From a bacterium (GTDB lineage Bacteria > Margulisbacteria > Marinamargulisbacteria > JABIPA01), in NCBI GenBank assembly GCA_018698675.1, contig JABIPA010000057.1, forward strand, positions 57,944-121,943: 64,000 nt of DNA. Reading direction: 5' to 3'. Position numbers and translations under genes: made by a program. Of the stretch, positions 8,688 to 17,034 are shown piece by piece. The notes below the pieces were generated by a model, which was not told the origin of the DNA, did no database searches, and saw nothing but the letters and a program-made list of their open reading frames with translations. The number at the start of each line of letters is the position of its first letter. Within the stretch, counting starts at the first letter, position 1.

Positions 8688-10223
8688 ATGGCAGGTCCAT
8701 ATATTCATTCACAAACAGACTGTTACCTCACGGAACTCGAACGAATTGGCACCGCTAAAGATATCTCAAATGTAGAATGTTTCTTAGTATTTAGCTCAAA
8801 AATACAACCCGTACTTTCTTTTCTAAAAGAAATGGAAAACGATCAGTCCCTTGAAGCCGCTCATTCCGTAACAATAGCTGTAATTTCAGAAACCAATCTA
8901 GAAAAACAGGCCTCTATCTACCAAGAGATGGTTCTTACGATACCTGAGGGCATTTTAGCCGATACAAAAACACATTTAGAAAAGAATCCACAACTAAGCA
9001 ACGTTTTATCATACTTAGAACGGCTAGAAAAAATGAAAGATAACCCTGCTTTCGCTTTATCCGAAAATACAATTTTCGAAGTTTCCTCTAAGTATTTCTA
9101 TATTCAAAAAATACAGTCTTTACGGGAACGGTTAAAGGCCCTCGATACTGAACAAAAAACAGCTATCCTTCCTTTTTTAGAGCAAGACGCTCGGACAAAA
9201 TCGATGCTCTCACATGTTGAATCAATCGAGTCTGATAAAGCATCCGAAATTATCCATGATATTTTTCTATCTATTCTTTCTGAATCAATGACTCACAGAC
9301 AAATAGCGATTATCCGCCAAAAACTATCCGGTATACCAGACGACTTGGACAGGCGAGTTCGACCAGTATTAACTGAAGATGTACGCACGCGCGATGCCAT
9401 GAAACAAATCATACAATCCGAAAAAGTTAAACATAAGACACTTAAACCAAGGCCCCTTCGTGATGCAAAAACACATGCCGATTCAATTATCCAATCTGTA
9501 ACCTCAGCAAACCTCTCTGGGGAAAAAATTATCGCGCTTCAAGAAAGCCTAAAACATGTTCCATCCCAGCACTTAAAAAAAGTACGAGAAATTATTTCTA
9601 CCGATCCGCGATCAAAAGACTATTTAGCCATCGTAGACTTAGGCACACTTCTTATATCTCCTGAAATTGACACGTATGCTGAAAGAATTATTGAGGCTGT
9701 GAAACAAGAGAAAAATATTAGAAAAAAAGCACAAATTATCAAATTTGAACTAGGACAAATTCCTCTTCACGATAGGCGCTTTGTAATCGAGAAGCTTGAT
9801 AACAATACATTTACCTCATTTCATATGCCTGTATCCGAAAATAATAAAAAAGCTATTCGCCCACCGAAACAAAATCCGGCAACAAAAAAAGCGAACGTAC
9901 CATCTTTTGCTATTTACCACGACCCTGAACAAGACCCCTCTATTTCTCTTAGAAAATTAGCCAGAAATACTAAAAAAGAACCGTCTCAAGTTAATACAAC
10001 AAACCCTGCAGTAGCCGCTGCAAATAGTATCATTTCATCTCTTGCACTAATGCCATCCAGTGCACAACGACACGAAAAGTTCACTCTCGTAAAAAACAAG
10101 TTGTCTCAAACTCATGTCGCACTACGAGACCAAGTCATCGATATATTACGTGCAAACGAAAACACTAGCCATCTCATTGCCAATTTCGGAAAACAGGACA
10201 AAGAAAAATGCACTATCTCTTAA
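8688..10223 (+). CDS. Unknown helical-repeat protein ending in a CaaX box (CTIS)
   Basis: This 511-residue protein is built of about six units of one helical repeat spaced mostly 65-75 residues apart. Cores sit at about 85, 151, 216, 291, 358 and 474: IPEGILADTKTHLEKN, LDTEQKTAILPFLEQD, IPDDLDRRVRPVLTED, VPSQHLKKVREIISTD. The pattern is roughly (I/V/L)P-x-x-L, a helix, then L-x-x-(D/N)-x-x-(T/S) and a second helix. A basic, Pro-rich linker occupies about 385-435. The protein ends KQDKEKCTIS, that is, a charged tail then Cys-Thr-Ile-Ser, the form of a eukaryotic prenylation CaaX box. Bacteria do not prenylate proteins this way, so the motif would only work inside a eukaryotic host. I see no signal peptide. 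It shares the promoter at 8031. Confidence 0.75.
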   Translation: MAGPYIHSQTDCYLTELERIGTAKDISNVECFLVFSSKIQPVLSFLKEMENDQSLEAAHSVTIAVISETNLEKQASIYQEMVLTIPEGILADTKTHLEKNPQLSNVLSYLERLEKMKDNPAFALSENTIFEVSSKYFYIQKIQSLRERLKALDTEQKTAILPFLEQDARTKSMLSHVESIESDKASEIIHDIFLSILSESMTHRQIAIIRQKLSGIPDDLDRRVRPVLTEDVRTRDAMKQIIQSEKVKHKTLKPRPLRDAKTHADSIIQSVTSANLSGEKIIALQESLKHVPSQHLKKVREIISTDPRSKDYLAIVDLGTLLISPEIDTYAERIIEAVKQEKNIRKKAQIIKFELGQIPLHDRRFVIEKLDNNTFTSFHMPVSENNKKAIRPPKQNPATKKANVPSFAIYHDPEQDPSISLRKLARNTKKEPSQVNTTNPAVAAANSIISSLALMPSSAQRHEKFTLVKNKLSQTHVALRDQVIDILRANENTSHLIANFGKQDKEKCTIS

Positions 10224-10349
10224 TATTATTATCCATATTTGAAAAACTACGATACGTTGGACTATTTTTTTTATACTCTCTCAAACAGTTTTTAAGTCTT
10301 CTAGGCTAAGAATAAATCCTTTACTATTAAGTAACTTTTTAAATTAATT

Positions 10350-10377
10350 TGAAATTTTTTCATTTATTTTACGATGA
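10350..10377 (+). promoter_or_regulatory. Sigma-28-like promoter of the 10384 gene
   Basis: TGAAATTTT at 10350-10358 and TACGATGA at 10370-10377, 16 bases between TGAA and the octamer. As at 8065, the octamer ends 6 bases before the ATG. The -10 part deviates at one core base (GATGA instead of GATAA), so it may be weaker. Confidence 0.55.
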
Positions 10378-10383
10378 TTAAGT

Positions 10384-11499
10384 ATGAAGCTTAAAAAAAT
10401 TATTGCTACTCAGTTTTTAAAGAACATATTAAGTGGCACCGATGGGCTCGTATCCATTTCTTCCAATGAAAAAGTGACGTCACCTGCCGTTTTAGAGTTA
10501 GTATCTAAAATGAACGATGTTGTAGCCACCGTCTTAAAAACTCCTTCAGAAAAAGTAACATTCTTAAGCGAAACCTTAAAAAAGATTCCTCCTCCTATTC
10601 GAGCTGCATTTCGATCGTGTTTAAAAGAAAATACAGGCCTAAAACCACTACTCGAAACATGTGATAAAATTGATAAAAATCCAATTTACGCTTTATACCA
10701 CGATATTATTAGTAACTTGGAAAAAGAGTCTTGCACTGATACTCGCTTCATTACATTCAAAACTACTCTCGAGAGCCTCGACCCTTCTCACCAATATATT
10801 CAAGTCTGTTCAATATTAAGAACACATACCCTGGCATATGAATTATTAAGAAAAATTGAAGCAATGACCGATAACCCTGTATCTCAATTTGCTAAGAATA
10901 TAGTAGAACGTTTGATGGACAATCCTGACTCTTTTTTTGAAACATTGATAAAAAATACAAAAACACTTCCTCCTGCACTCATGACAATTATAAAACCCTA
11001 TTTAATTGAAAAAGAGACGATAAAAAAGTTTCTTACTCTTTTACAACCCACAGAAAAATTCAAATCAGATGACCCCGCTGCAAACTATGCGCTACCCATT
11101 ATTATGGGTGTTATTTTAGAAAGTGGAAGTAGGTATGAGTTTCAAGAATTAAGAGATGGGCTAAGTCAGGTACCCGACGACCTTTATGATCAAATAATAA
11201 GTTATCTAAAATCAGATCCACACACAAAACACTTGGTTGTAAGGGAAGAAAAAGAAAAAACATCACGAGTATCTGCGAAACAAAGAGCTCGAAATATGAA
11301 AAAACTAAAACAGGATTATGAAATCAGAGTTGGTAAAGCTGCGATAGCATCAACCCCAAGTCAAGTGGGCCCCATGGCAGCCCCACCCAAAAGAACCGCT
11401 CACCCAGCTCCCGCCGCAACATCATCCAGGAACGTAGGATCTACGAATCTACGCCCCGATCCACCTAAGAAAGAGAAATCACTCTGTGTTGTTTCGTAA
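10384..11499 (+). CDS. Unknown helical-repeat protein ending in a CaaX box (CVVS)
   Basis: A 371-residue relative of the proteins at 8065 and 8688. Four repeat cores are visible near residues 68, 132, 195 and 263: IPPPIRAAFRSCLKEN, LDPSHQYIQVCSILRT, LPPALMTIIKPYLIEK, VPDDLYDQIISYLKSD. After the repeats comes a basic segment (about 290-320), then an Ala/Pro-rich linker, then the ending PPKKEKSLCVVS. Lysines followed by Cys-Val-Val-Ser closely resemble the hypervariable tail of Ras/Rho GTPases, where CaaX with X = Ser favours farnesylation. This is the second CaaX ending in adjacent genes, which makes chance less likely. It has its own sigma-28-like promoter and a near-leaderless start. Confidence 0.78.
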   Translation: MKLKKIIATQFLKNILSGTDGLVSISSNEKVTSPAVLELVSKMNDVVATVLKTPSEKVTFLSETLKKIPPPIRAAFRSCLKENTGLKPLLETCDKIDKNPIYALYHDIISNLEKESCTDTRFITFKTTLESLDPSHQYIQVCSILRTHTLAYELLRKIEAMTDNPVSQFAKNIVERLMDNPDSFFETLIKNTKTLPPALMTIIKPYLIEKETIKKFLTLLQPTEKFKSDDPAANYALPIIMGVILESGSRYEFQELRDGLSQVPDDLYDQIISYLKSDPHTKHLVVREEKEKTSRVSAKQRARNMKKLKQDYEIRVGKAAIASTPSQVGPMAAPPKRTAHPAPAATSSRNVGSTNLRPDPPKKEKSLCVVS

Positions 11500-11585
11500 A
11501 TGTTGCTATCGATTTATGCAAATATTGAATAATAATTACGTTTGTCTTATAAACGCTACCTACAACAAATAAAAGGAAAACTATT

Positions 11586-12386
11586 ATGAATAATATTACG
11601 CCAACTACACTATTTAGCTGTTTCGCAGGACCAATCGGATTCGGAACAAATGCCGTACTATCTACGTGCCCAATTGAACCCGTAACAAAAAAAACGTTTG
11701 TAGAAGAAGGAACATCTATTCTTTCGCTAGATAAATCACCATTAAAAACGCCATGTCTCCAATCCTGTATTGGACTCGCCGTTGTAATGACAACTGGAGA
11801 ACGATTTCTCGCTCACTTCGATAACGAATGGGCTGTAAGTCCAACCATCAAAAAAAATATTGAACGTATTACATCCGCGAATCCAGAAGCAAAGGTTTCT
11901 AAAATTGTCGTATGTGGAGGGGATGATGAAGCAATTACTGCTCTTGCGTGTGCTACGCAGACCGGAAAATATATGTCGATGGGTCTGGCGGCGAGTTATT
12001 GTTCAACACCCGTATGTATTACATCATCGCTAGCTCTCTATTTATGTTGTACGACTGGGGCCCCAGGACAAGAAGTTTGCGATACATCTGTTCGGGATAC
12101 TGTCGTTCGGGAGGCAAAAAAACTAAGTCAAAACTACGAATCGGCTACGCTAGATATTCGTCCTGCAAATAAAGACAAAACATACGCTCTTAGCATTAAC
12201 TCAGCAGGAACAATTGACGTACGAGAAGATCTCGGTAACATAAAAGAGTACTATGATCATCTCGATGCTGATCGTGCATCTATAAACGAAGAACCAACTG
12301 TATCGTCAATTAATCAGCTCATGTTAATAAAACGTCCAATCATACAACATCAAATATCTCGTTCTATACATAGTCACGAAGACTAG
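11586..12386 (+). CDS. Candidate CheD/CNF-like glutamine deamidase
   Basis: A 266-residue protein with a possible Cys-His deamidase site. Cys61 lies in TPCLQSCIGLAV and His77 in MTTGERFLAHF; Thr55 is six residues before the Cys. The order Thr, Cys (+6), His (+16), helix, then a strand ending in CGG (110-112) parallels the Thr21/Cys27/His44 triad and GGA strand of Thermotoga CheD as I recall it, and the Cys/His pair of CNF1-type toxins. CheD deamidates chemoreceptor glutamines; CNF toxins deamidate Rho GTPases. No chemotaxis gene is present here, so a CheD role has no support. It is the apparently intact partner of the 7179 paralogue, which lacks the Cys. Start: ATG after AAAAGGAAAAC. Fold and activity are inferred. 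Confidence 0.55.
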   Translation: MNNITPTTLFSCFAGPIGFGTNAVLSTCPIEPVTKKTFVEEGTSILSLDKSPLKTPCLQSCIGLAVVMTTGERFLAHFDNEWAVSPTIKKNIERITSANPEAKVSKIVVCGGDDEAITALACATQTGKYMSMGLAASYCSTPVCITSSLALYLCCTTGAPGQEVCDTSVRDTVVREAKKLSQNYESATLDIRPANKDKTYALSINSAGTIDVREDLGNIKEYYDHLDADRASINEEPTVSSINQLMLIKRPIIQHQISRSIHSHED

Positions 12387-12388
12387 GT

Positions 12389-13027
12389 TTATTTATACAC
12401 AAACACAGTAAAATCATGGGGTAAATAATTCATTTTGAATCTAAAATTACTCGTGATTTTCTTTAACCTTTTTTCTACTGCTTTTGGATCATAGTAGTGA
12501 TAACTTTTTTTATGCATCATATGTGATGGAGCAAATGAACTTAATGCGTTGAAGGCAAATCCTTTTTTTGACACCTTAAATAAACCGTCGACGAGTCGAT
12601 CAAAAAAAAGCCATTGATACGGCATCTTATGGCTAATTACTCCGCTACATACCGCATAATCAACCCTTTTTTTCATTGAGGAATAATGTTTAACAAAATC
12701 GTTGCAATAAAAGGAAATATCAGGAAACCGTAACTTGCATTCATCTATCATTTCAGGAGTTATATCGATACCCGCGTATTCCCCTGTCCATTTTCTTTCG
12801 TTCAAATATGTTAAAAAATCAGCAAAGCCACATCCAACATCCAAAATTGAATGCCCTGATAAAGTAGCCATTTGCGTGAATACTTTAAATCGAGCATCTT
12901 GACCTTCTTGCGTCGTCCATCCGAGGGCTTCTACCGTTGGGCCTAATGATTCTTTTCTAACTTGAAAGCTTTTTTTAATAGAGGATAAAGATGAAGCGTT
13001 TTTTTTGTTTTTAAAATTGGATAACAC
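12389..13027 (-). CDS. Class I SAM-dependent methyltransferase
   Basis: A 212-residue methyltransferase. Motif I is ILDVGCGFADFL and the acidic motif II is YAGIDITPEMI, followed by the ISFYCNDF strand, all typical of a Rossmann-type SAM site. The region after motif IV (AVCSGVISHKMPY) belongs to no class I can name, so the methyl acceptor is unknown. The listed start is GTG with no obvious Shine-Dalgarno site. It converges on the deamidase-like gene with only 2 bases between the stops, and lies downstream of asd beyond a long inverted repeat. Confidence 0.8.
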   Translation of the reverse strand: MLSNFKNKKNASSLSSIKKSFQVRKESLGPTVEALGWTTQEGQDARFKVFTQMATLSGHSILDVGCGFADFLTYLNERKWTGEYAGIDITPEMIDECKLRFPDISFYCNDFVKHYSSMKKRVDYAVCSGVISHKMPYQWLFFDRLVDGLFKVSKKGFAFNALSSFAPSHMMHKKSYHYYDPKAVEKRLKKITSNFRFKMNYLPHDFTVFVYK

Positions 13028-13108
13028 GTAAATTTTATACCAGATTATCTATTGTAAGGATACTCTTCAAAATCGAATATGCATTCTAGAAGAGCTTCCC
13101 ATATTTAC

Positions 13109-13161
13109 CTGACAAAAATAGTGTTGCTAGATTTTCATCCATAACAGTCTATTTTTGTCAG
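13109..13161. repeat. Perfect 13-bp inverted repeat
   Basis: CTGACAAAAATAG (13109-13121) and its exact complement CTATTTTTGTCAG (13149-13161) flank a 27-base spacer. It lies just past the asd stop codon and before the methyltransferase start. It could be a transcription terminator of the aroA-asd operon, although no T-run follows the second arm, or a binding or recombination site. Confidence 0.7.
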
Positions 13162-13173
13162 ACTAAACGTCGA

Positions 13174-14190
13174 TTACCCAGCTACAGGAACCTTCGCTAA
13201 TTCTTCAGCAATTTGAACCGCATTAAGAGCCGCACCTTTTCTTAAATTATCGCCAACACACCATAATTCAATTCCATTTTCGCACGATCTATCGTCTCTG
13301 ATTCGACCAACGTATACATCATTATCACCTGATGTATCACGCGGTGTTGGGTACTTTTGATTTTTAGGGTCATCTAATACTTTCACACCAGGCATTTTTG
13401 AAAGAAGAGCACGAACCTCGTCCGCAGAAATCTTTTTTTCTGTTTCTATATTTATTGCTTCACTATGCCCAACAAATACGGGAACTCGTACAGCGGTTGC
13501 CGTTACTTTAATGGAATCATCGCCCAATATTTTTTTTGTTTCTTCTATCATTTTCTCTTCTTCTTTTGTGTATCCATCTTCCAAAAAGACGTCAATTTGA
13601 GGGATAACATTAAAGGCTATCATCGTAGGAAATTTGCTTGGAGGAACTGTTTTTCCGTTCAAGTTTTTTCTTGTTTGATCTTCAAGTTCATCGACAGCAT
13701 CTTTACCGGCACCAGATACAGATTGGTAAGTAGCGACAACGACTCGTTTTATTTTTACTGCGTCGTGAATAGGTTTCAATGCCAATACCATTTGTGCCGT
13801 TGAACAGTTAGGATTTGCAATTATATTGTCATGTCCTTTAAGTGCACCTGGGTTAACTTCTGGCACAACCAATGGAACCTTTGGGTCCATACGAAAATGA
13901 GAGGTATTATCGATAACAATAGCACCTTGATTCGCTGCTTTTGGAGCAAATTCCTCAGAAATAGACCCGCCAGCTGAAAACAATGCAAAATCAATTCCAG
14001 TAAAATCAAATGTAGCCAAGTTCTTAACTCGAACAGCTGTTTTATTATAAGAAACAATCGCGCCTTCGGAACGTTCAGAAGCCAACGGATATAATGCCTT
14101 AAGAGGAAAATTTCGCTCCTCTAATATTTTAATTATTTCGGTTCCAACTACGCCGGTGGCCCCTACTACTGCTACATTATATTTTTTCAT
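13174..14190 (-). CDS. asd: Aspartate-semialdehyde dehydrogenase
   Basis: The 338-residue enzyme reduces beta-aspartyl phosphate to aspartate semialdehyde, the branch point to lysine/diaminopimelate, threonine and methionine. The NADP-binding start VVGATGVVGTEI (8-19), the active-site Cys129 in NPNCSTAQMV, the SGAGKDAVDEL segment and the catalytic His in VGHSEAINIE are all present, and the length is normal. It is the last gene of the aroA-tmk-dapB-asd operon, 36 bases after dapB. Pairing with dapB supports use in diaminopimelate synthesis for peptidoglycan. Confidence 0.96.
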   Translation of the reverse strand: MKKYNVAVVGATGVVGTEIIKILEERNFPLKALYPLASERSEGAIVSYNKTAVRVKNLATFDFTGIDFALFSAGGSISEEFAPKAANQGAIVIDNTSHFRMDPKVPLVVPEVNPGALKGHDNIIANPNCSTAQMVLALKPIHDAVKIKRVVVATYQSVSGAGKDAVDELEDQTRKNLNGKTVPPSKFPTMIAFNVIPQIDVFLEDGYTKEEEKMIEETKKILGDDSIKVTATAVRVPVFVGHSEAINIETEKKISADEVRALLSKMPGVKVLDDPKNQKYPTPRDTSGDNDVYVGRIRDDRSCENGIELWCVGDNLRKGAALNAVQIAEELAKVPVAG

Positions 14191-14226
14191 ATCATTATCC
14201 TTATTTTTAAATTTATATTTTATTTT

Positions 14227-14958
14227 TTAATCTAAAATTTTCTCAAGGCCATATACAAGACCTTTAACGTCTTTTGACTTTTTAAGTGCCAAAACAACCC
14301 CAGGCATAAATGATTCTCTGTGAATCGAATCATGTCGAATCGTTAACGTTTGGCCTAATCCACCCAATATTACTTCTTGGCTCGCGACAAATCCTGGCAT
14401 TCTCACTGAGTGAATTGGAATGTTTTGTCGATTCCCGCCTCGAGCGCCTTCAATAAGTTCTTCTTCTTGTAAAACGGTTTTATTTACCTGGCCAGCCGTT
14501 TCCACAATTAGGTCGGCCGTTTTAATCGCTGTTCCAGAAGGAGCATCCGCTTTTTTATCATGATGAAATTCTATAATTTCTACTCGCTCCATGTACTTCG
14601 CAGCTTCTGCGCTAAACTTCATCATTAAAACGGCACCAATTGCAAAATTAGGAATAATTAGTAAACTTTTTCCATTTGCTGTCGCTAGTGATTCGAGTTC
14701 TTTTACTTGTTCGTCACTAAGCCCTGTCGTTCCAATCACTGCGTTTGCGCCATTTGTTAAAATTGTTTTTACATTTTTATAAACACAGGAAGGATGTGTA
14801 AAATCTAGCACGGCTTCTGGTTTTTTATCTTTAAGCACAGCCTCAAAATCGTCCTTCATATCTGTTGCAGCAACTAAGGTTAAATCAGCATCATTGTTAA
14901 TCGCCTTTACGGACTCGCTCCCCATTTTTCCGTTAGACCCATTTACCATTACTCTCAT
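14227..14958 (-). CDS. dapB: 4-hydroxy-tetrahydrodipicolinate reductase
   Basis: A 243-residue enzyme of the diaminopimelate/lysine pathway. The N-terminal NAD(P)-binding motif is NGSNGKMGSE (7-16). The diagnostic motif EFHHDKKADAPSGTA carries the catalytic His pair and Lys. AVLDFTHPS and VIGTTGLS are also family-typical. It begins one base after the tmk stop, so the two are translationally coupled, and asd follows. Confidence 0.96.
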   Translation of the reverse strand: MRVMVNGSNGKMGSESVKAINNDADLTLVAATDMKDDFEAVLKDKKPEAVLDFTHPSCVYKNVKTILTNGANAVIGTTGLSDEQVKELESLATANGKSLLIIPNFAIGAVLMMKFSAEAAKYMERVEIIEFHHDKKADAPSGTAIKTADLIVETAGQVNKTVLQEEELIEGARGGNRQNIPIHSVRMPGFVASQEVILGGLGQTLTIRHDSIHRESFMPGVVLALKKSKDVKGLVYGLEKILD

Positions 14959-14959
14959 T

Positions 14960-15568
14960 TTATAACCTCCTTATTTCCTTTTCGATATCTTCAAATACAC
15001 GTTCTTCACTTTTCCCAGTCACATCAATCAAACTGACACGTTCTGGTTCTCGAGCTGCTATATCCAAATACGATTGTCTCACTCTGTTATGAAAATCAAA
15101 CGACTCTTTTTCAAACCTATCCAAAATCGCTCTATTTTTCGCCCGTTCCAAACTTTCGATTGGATTCAAATCAAGCAGTATTGTTTTATCTGGCTTTCTT
15201 GGCGCAATAGATGAAAGTTTTTCAATAAAATCTGGAGGAATTTGCCGTCCGCCAATTTGGTAAGCAATCGTAGAATCAACATATCTATCACAAATTACCC
15301 ATGTCCCTACCTTTAAGGCAGGTTCAACAACAGAAGCTAAATGTTCTGCCCTATCAGCAAAAAATAAGAGTACTTCCGTATATTTAGATTTAAAATCAGT
15401 TTCAGGATCTAGCAATATTTTTCTAATCTGCATCCCAAACTTAGTTCCACCTGGCTCTTTTGTTACCAAAAATGGCTGATCTTTTTTAGAGAGGTACTTT
15501 TTTAACAACTCTATTTGAGTGGTTTTTCCAACACCTTCTATACCTTCAAAACTTATAAATTTACTCAC
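14960..15568 (-). CDS. tmk: Thymidylate kinase
   Basis: A 202-residue dTMP kinase that phosphorylates dTMP to dTDP for DNA synthesis. The P-loop FEGIEGVGKTT is at residues 7-17, the DRY-type motif is DRYVDSTIAYQ, and TKEPGGT precedes the lid; the size fits. The start is GTG. It lies 4 bases after aroA and 1 base before dapB, so it sits within the operon. Confidence 0.95.
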   Translation of the reverse strand: MSKFISFEGIEGVGKTTQIELLKKYLSKKDQPFLVTKEPGGTKFGMQIRKILLDPETDFKSKYTEVLLFFADRAEHLASVVEPALKVGTWVICDRYVDSTIAYQIGGRQIPPDFIEKLSSIAPRKPDKTILLDLNPIESLERAKNRAILDRFEKESFDFHNRVRQSYLDIAAREPERVSLIDVTGKSEERVFEDIEKEIRRL

Positions 15569-15572
15569 GGAA

Positions 15573-16910
15573 TTATTGTATCACAAAAGAATTTGGAAAA
15601 AGGGTGTCAATTAATTCAAAAAAATTAGGGAACGACGTATTTATACACGTACAATTGGTAACAGTTGCTGGGACACCTCCTGAAAACGCGCCGATGATTC
15701 CAGACATCGCTATTCTATGGTCTCCGTGAGAATCAAGTTTAAACGGTTTAAACGACGTTTTATTTCCATCAATACAAAACCCATCTTCAAACTCTTCAAT
15801 ATTACCTCCCATCGATCGAATAAGATTAACGACCGTAGAAACTCTGTCTGATTCTTTTACCCTAAGTTCTTCTGCATTTCGAACGACAAAGGTCCCTTCT
15901 GCAAATAAAGAGGCAATTGCTAGAATAGGAATTTCATCAATAAGAAAAGGAATTTCCTCTTTCTTTAACTCAACATTAACTAGTCTTGCCGGCCTAACCT
16001 CAATATCCCCATACGGTTCAACGGCTCCGTTATCTTTTCTCGTTATTTTTATGTTAGCGCCCATTCTTTTGAGAACGGACAAAATGGCATCTCGAGTTGG
16101 ATTTAGACCAATACCTTCTAATTTCAAGCCATTACCTGTACAACATCCCAACACAATAAAAAAGGCAGCGGATGATATATCTGATGGCAAATAAATAGCA
16201 GAATCAGAAAAGGGTGCTTTCAATTCTTTTTTCCCCGAACATATGAGGTGAGTTCCCTCTTCTCTAAAATCAGCTCCATAAAACGACAAAAATCGTTCTG
16301 TATGATCTCTACATTTTTCTGGCTCTATTATTGTTGTTTCTTCATCTGAGTATAAGGAAGCTAAAAGAATAGCTGATTTTACTTGAGCACTTGCAACAGG
16401 TAATTCATAAGTCATTCCTGACAATTTCGATGCTGATTTTATTTGAAGAGGTGGGTATACATTGCCATTTTTTTTGATTCCATCGATTACTATTCCCATT
16501 TTTGACAAAGGTTCTGATATTCGCTTCATTGGTCGTTTCTCTATCGAACTGTCTCCAGATATTGTGCTGTCAAAAGATTGGCAACCTAATACGCCGGAAA
16601 GCAATCGAATCGCAGTTCCAGAATTCCCCACATCGAGTTGATTGGACGATGACCTAAATCCTGTTAATCCGACACCTTCGACACATATTGTTTTCTTATC
16701 TTTATCCATTGAAAACGAGCACCCTAATGCCGACAAAATACGAACAGTATTTAAACAATCTTCTGAGAAAAGAAAGTTTTGAAATGACGATTTCCCCAAA
16801 GCCAACGCTCCAAAAATCGCCGCGCGATGGGATAATGATTTATCTCCGGGAATTGTCGATAAAGTAGTAGGCTCTCTTAAACCTTCTACAGGGGTAATTT
16901 TACAGTTCAT
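15573..16910 (-). CDS. aroA: 3-phosphoshikimate 1-carboxyvinyltransferase (EPSP synthase)
   Basis: A 445-residue shikimate-pathway enzyme joining shikimate-3-phosphate and phosphoenolpyruvate. Substrate-binding motif GDKSLSHRAAIFGAL lies near the N-terminus, LDVGNSGTAIRLLSG in the first lobe, and RVKESDR and GDHRIAMS in the second. I place the start at the ATG at 16910, nine bases after AAGGA, rather than at the in-frame TTG three codons upstream. It is the first gene of the aroA-tmk-dapB-asd operon. Confidence 0.95.
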   Translation of the reverse strand: MNCKITPVEGLREPTTLSTIPGDKSLSHRAAIFGALALGKSSFQNFLFSEDCLNTVRILSALGCSFSMDKDKKTICVEGVGLTGFRSSSNQLDVGNSGTAIRLLSGVLGCQSFDSTISGDSSIEKRPMKRISEPLSKMGIVIDGIKKNGNVYPPLQIKSASKLSGMTYELPVASAQVKSAILLASLYSDEETTIIEPEKCRDHTERFLSFYGADFREEGTHLICSGKKELKAPFSDSAIYLPSDISSAAFFIVLGCCTGNGLKLEGIGLNPTRDAILSVLKRMGANIKITRKDNGAVEPYGDIEVRPARLVNVELKKEEIPFLIDEIPILAIASLFAEGTFVVRNAEELRVKESDRVSTVVNLIRSMGGNIEEFEDGFCIDGNKTSFKPFKLDSHGDHRIAMSGIIGAFSGGVPATVTNCTCINTSFPNFFELIDTLFPNSFVIQ

Positions 16911-17034
16911 TGCTACCAATCCTTAAGTTTAGAATTAGACCAAAACGATCTTTCACTATTAATGTATTTAATTAAAACATAAGCATGGATAGTTTCAAAC
17001 TGCTTCACAAGAAAGTCTCGGAAACTTAAATGAT

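Noticed and set aside
10208..10309. A 33-codon hydrophobic frame overlapping the end of the 8688 gene
   Set aside because: It starts inside the CaaX codons, has no ribosome binding site and its apolar content is expected from A+T-rich DNA.
7103..11553. TGA(A/T)-N16-CTTATA elements before 7179 (7103-7130) and 11586 (11526-11553) as variants of the sigma-28-like promoter
   Set aside because: They share the spacing but lack CGAT and the ATTTT part, so they are too weak to count with the seven copies.
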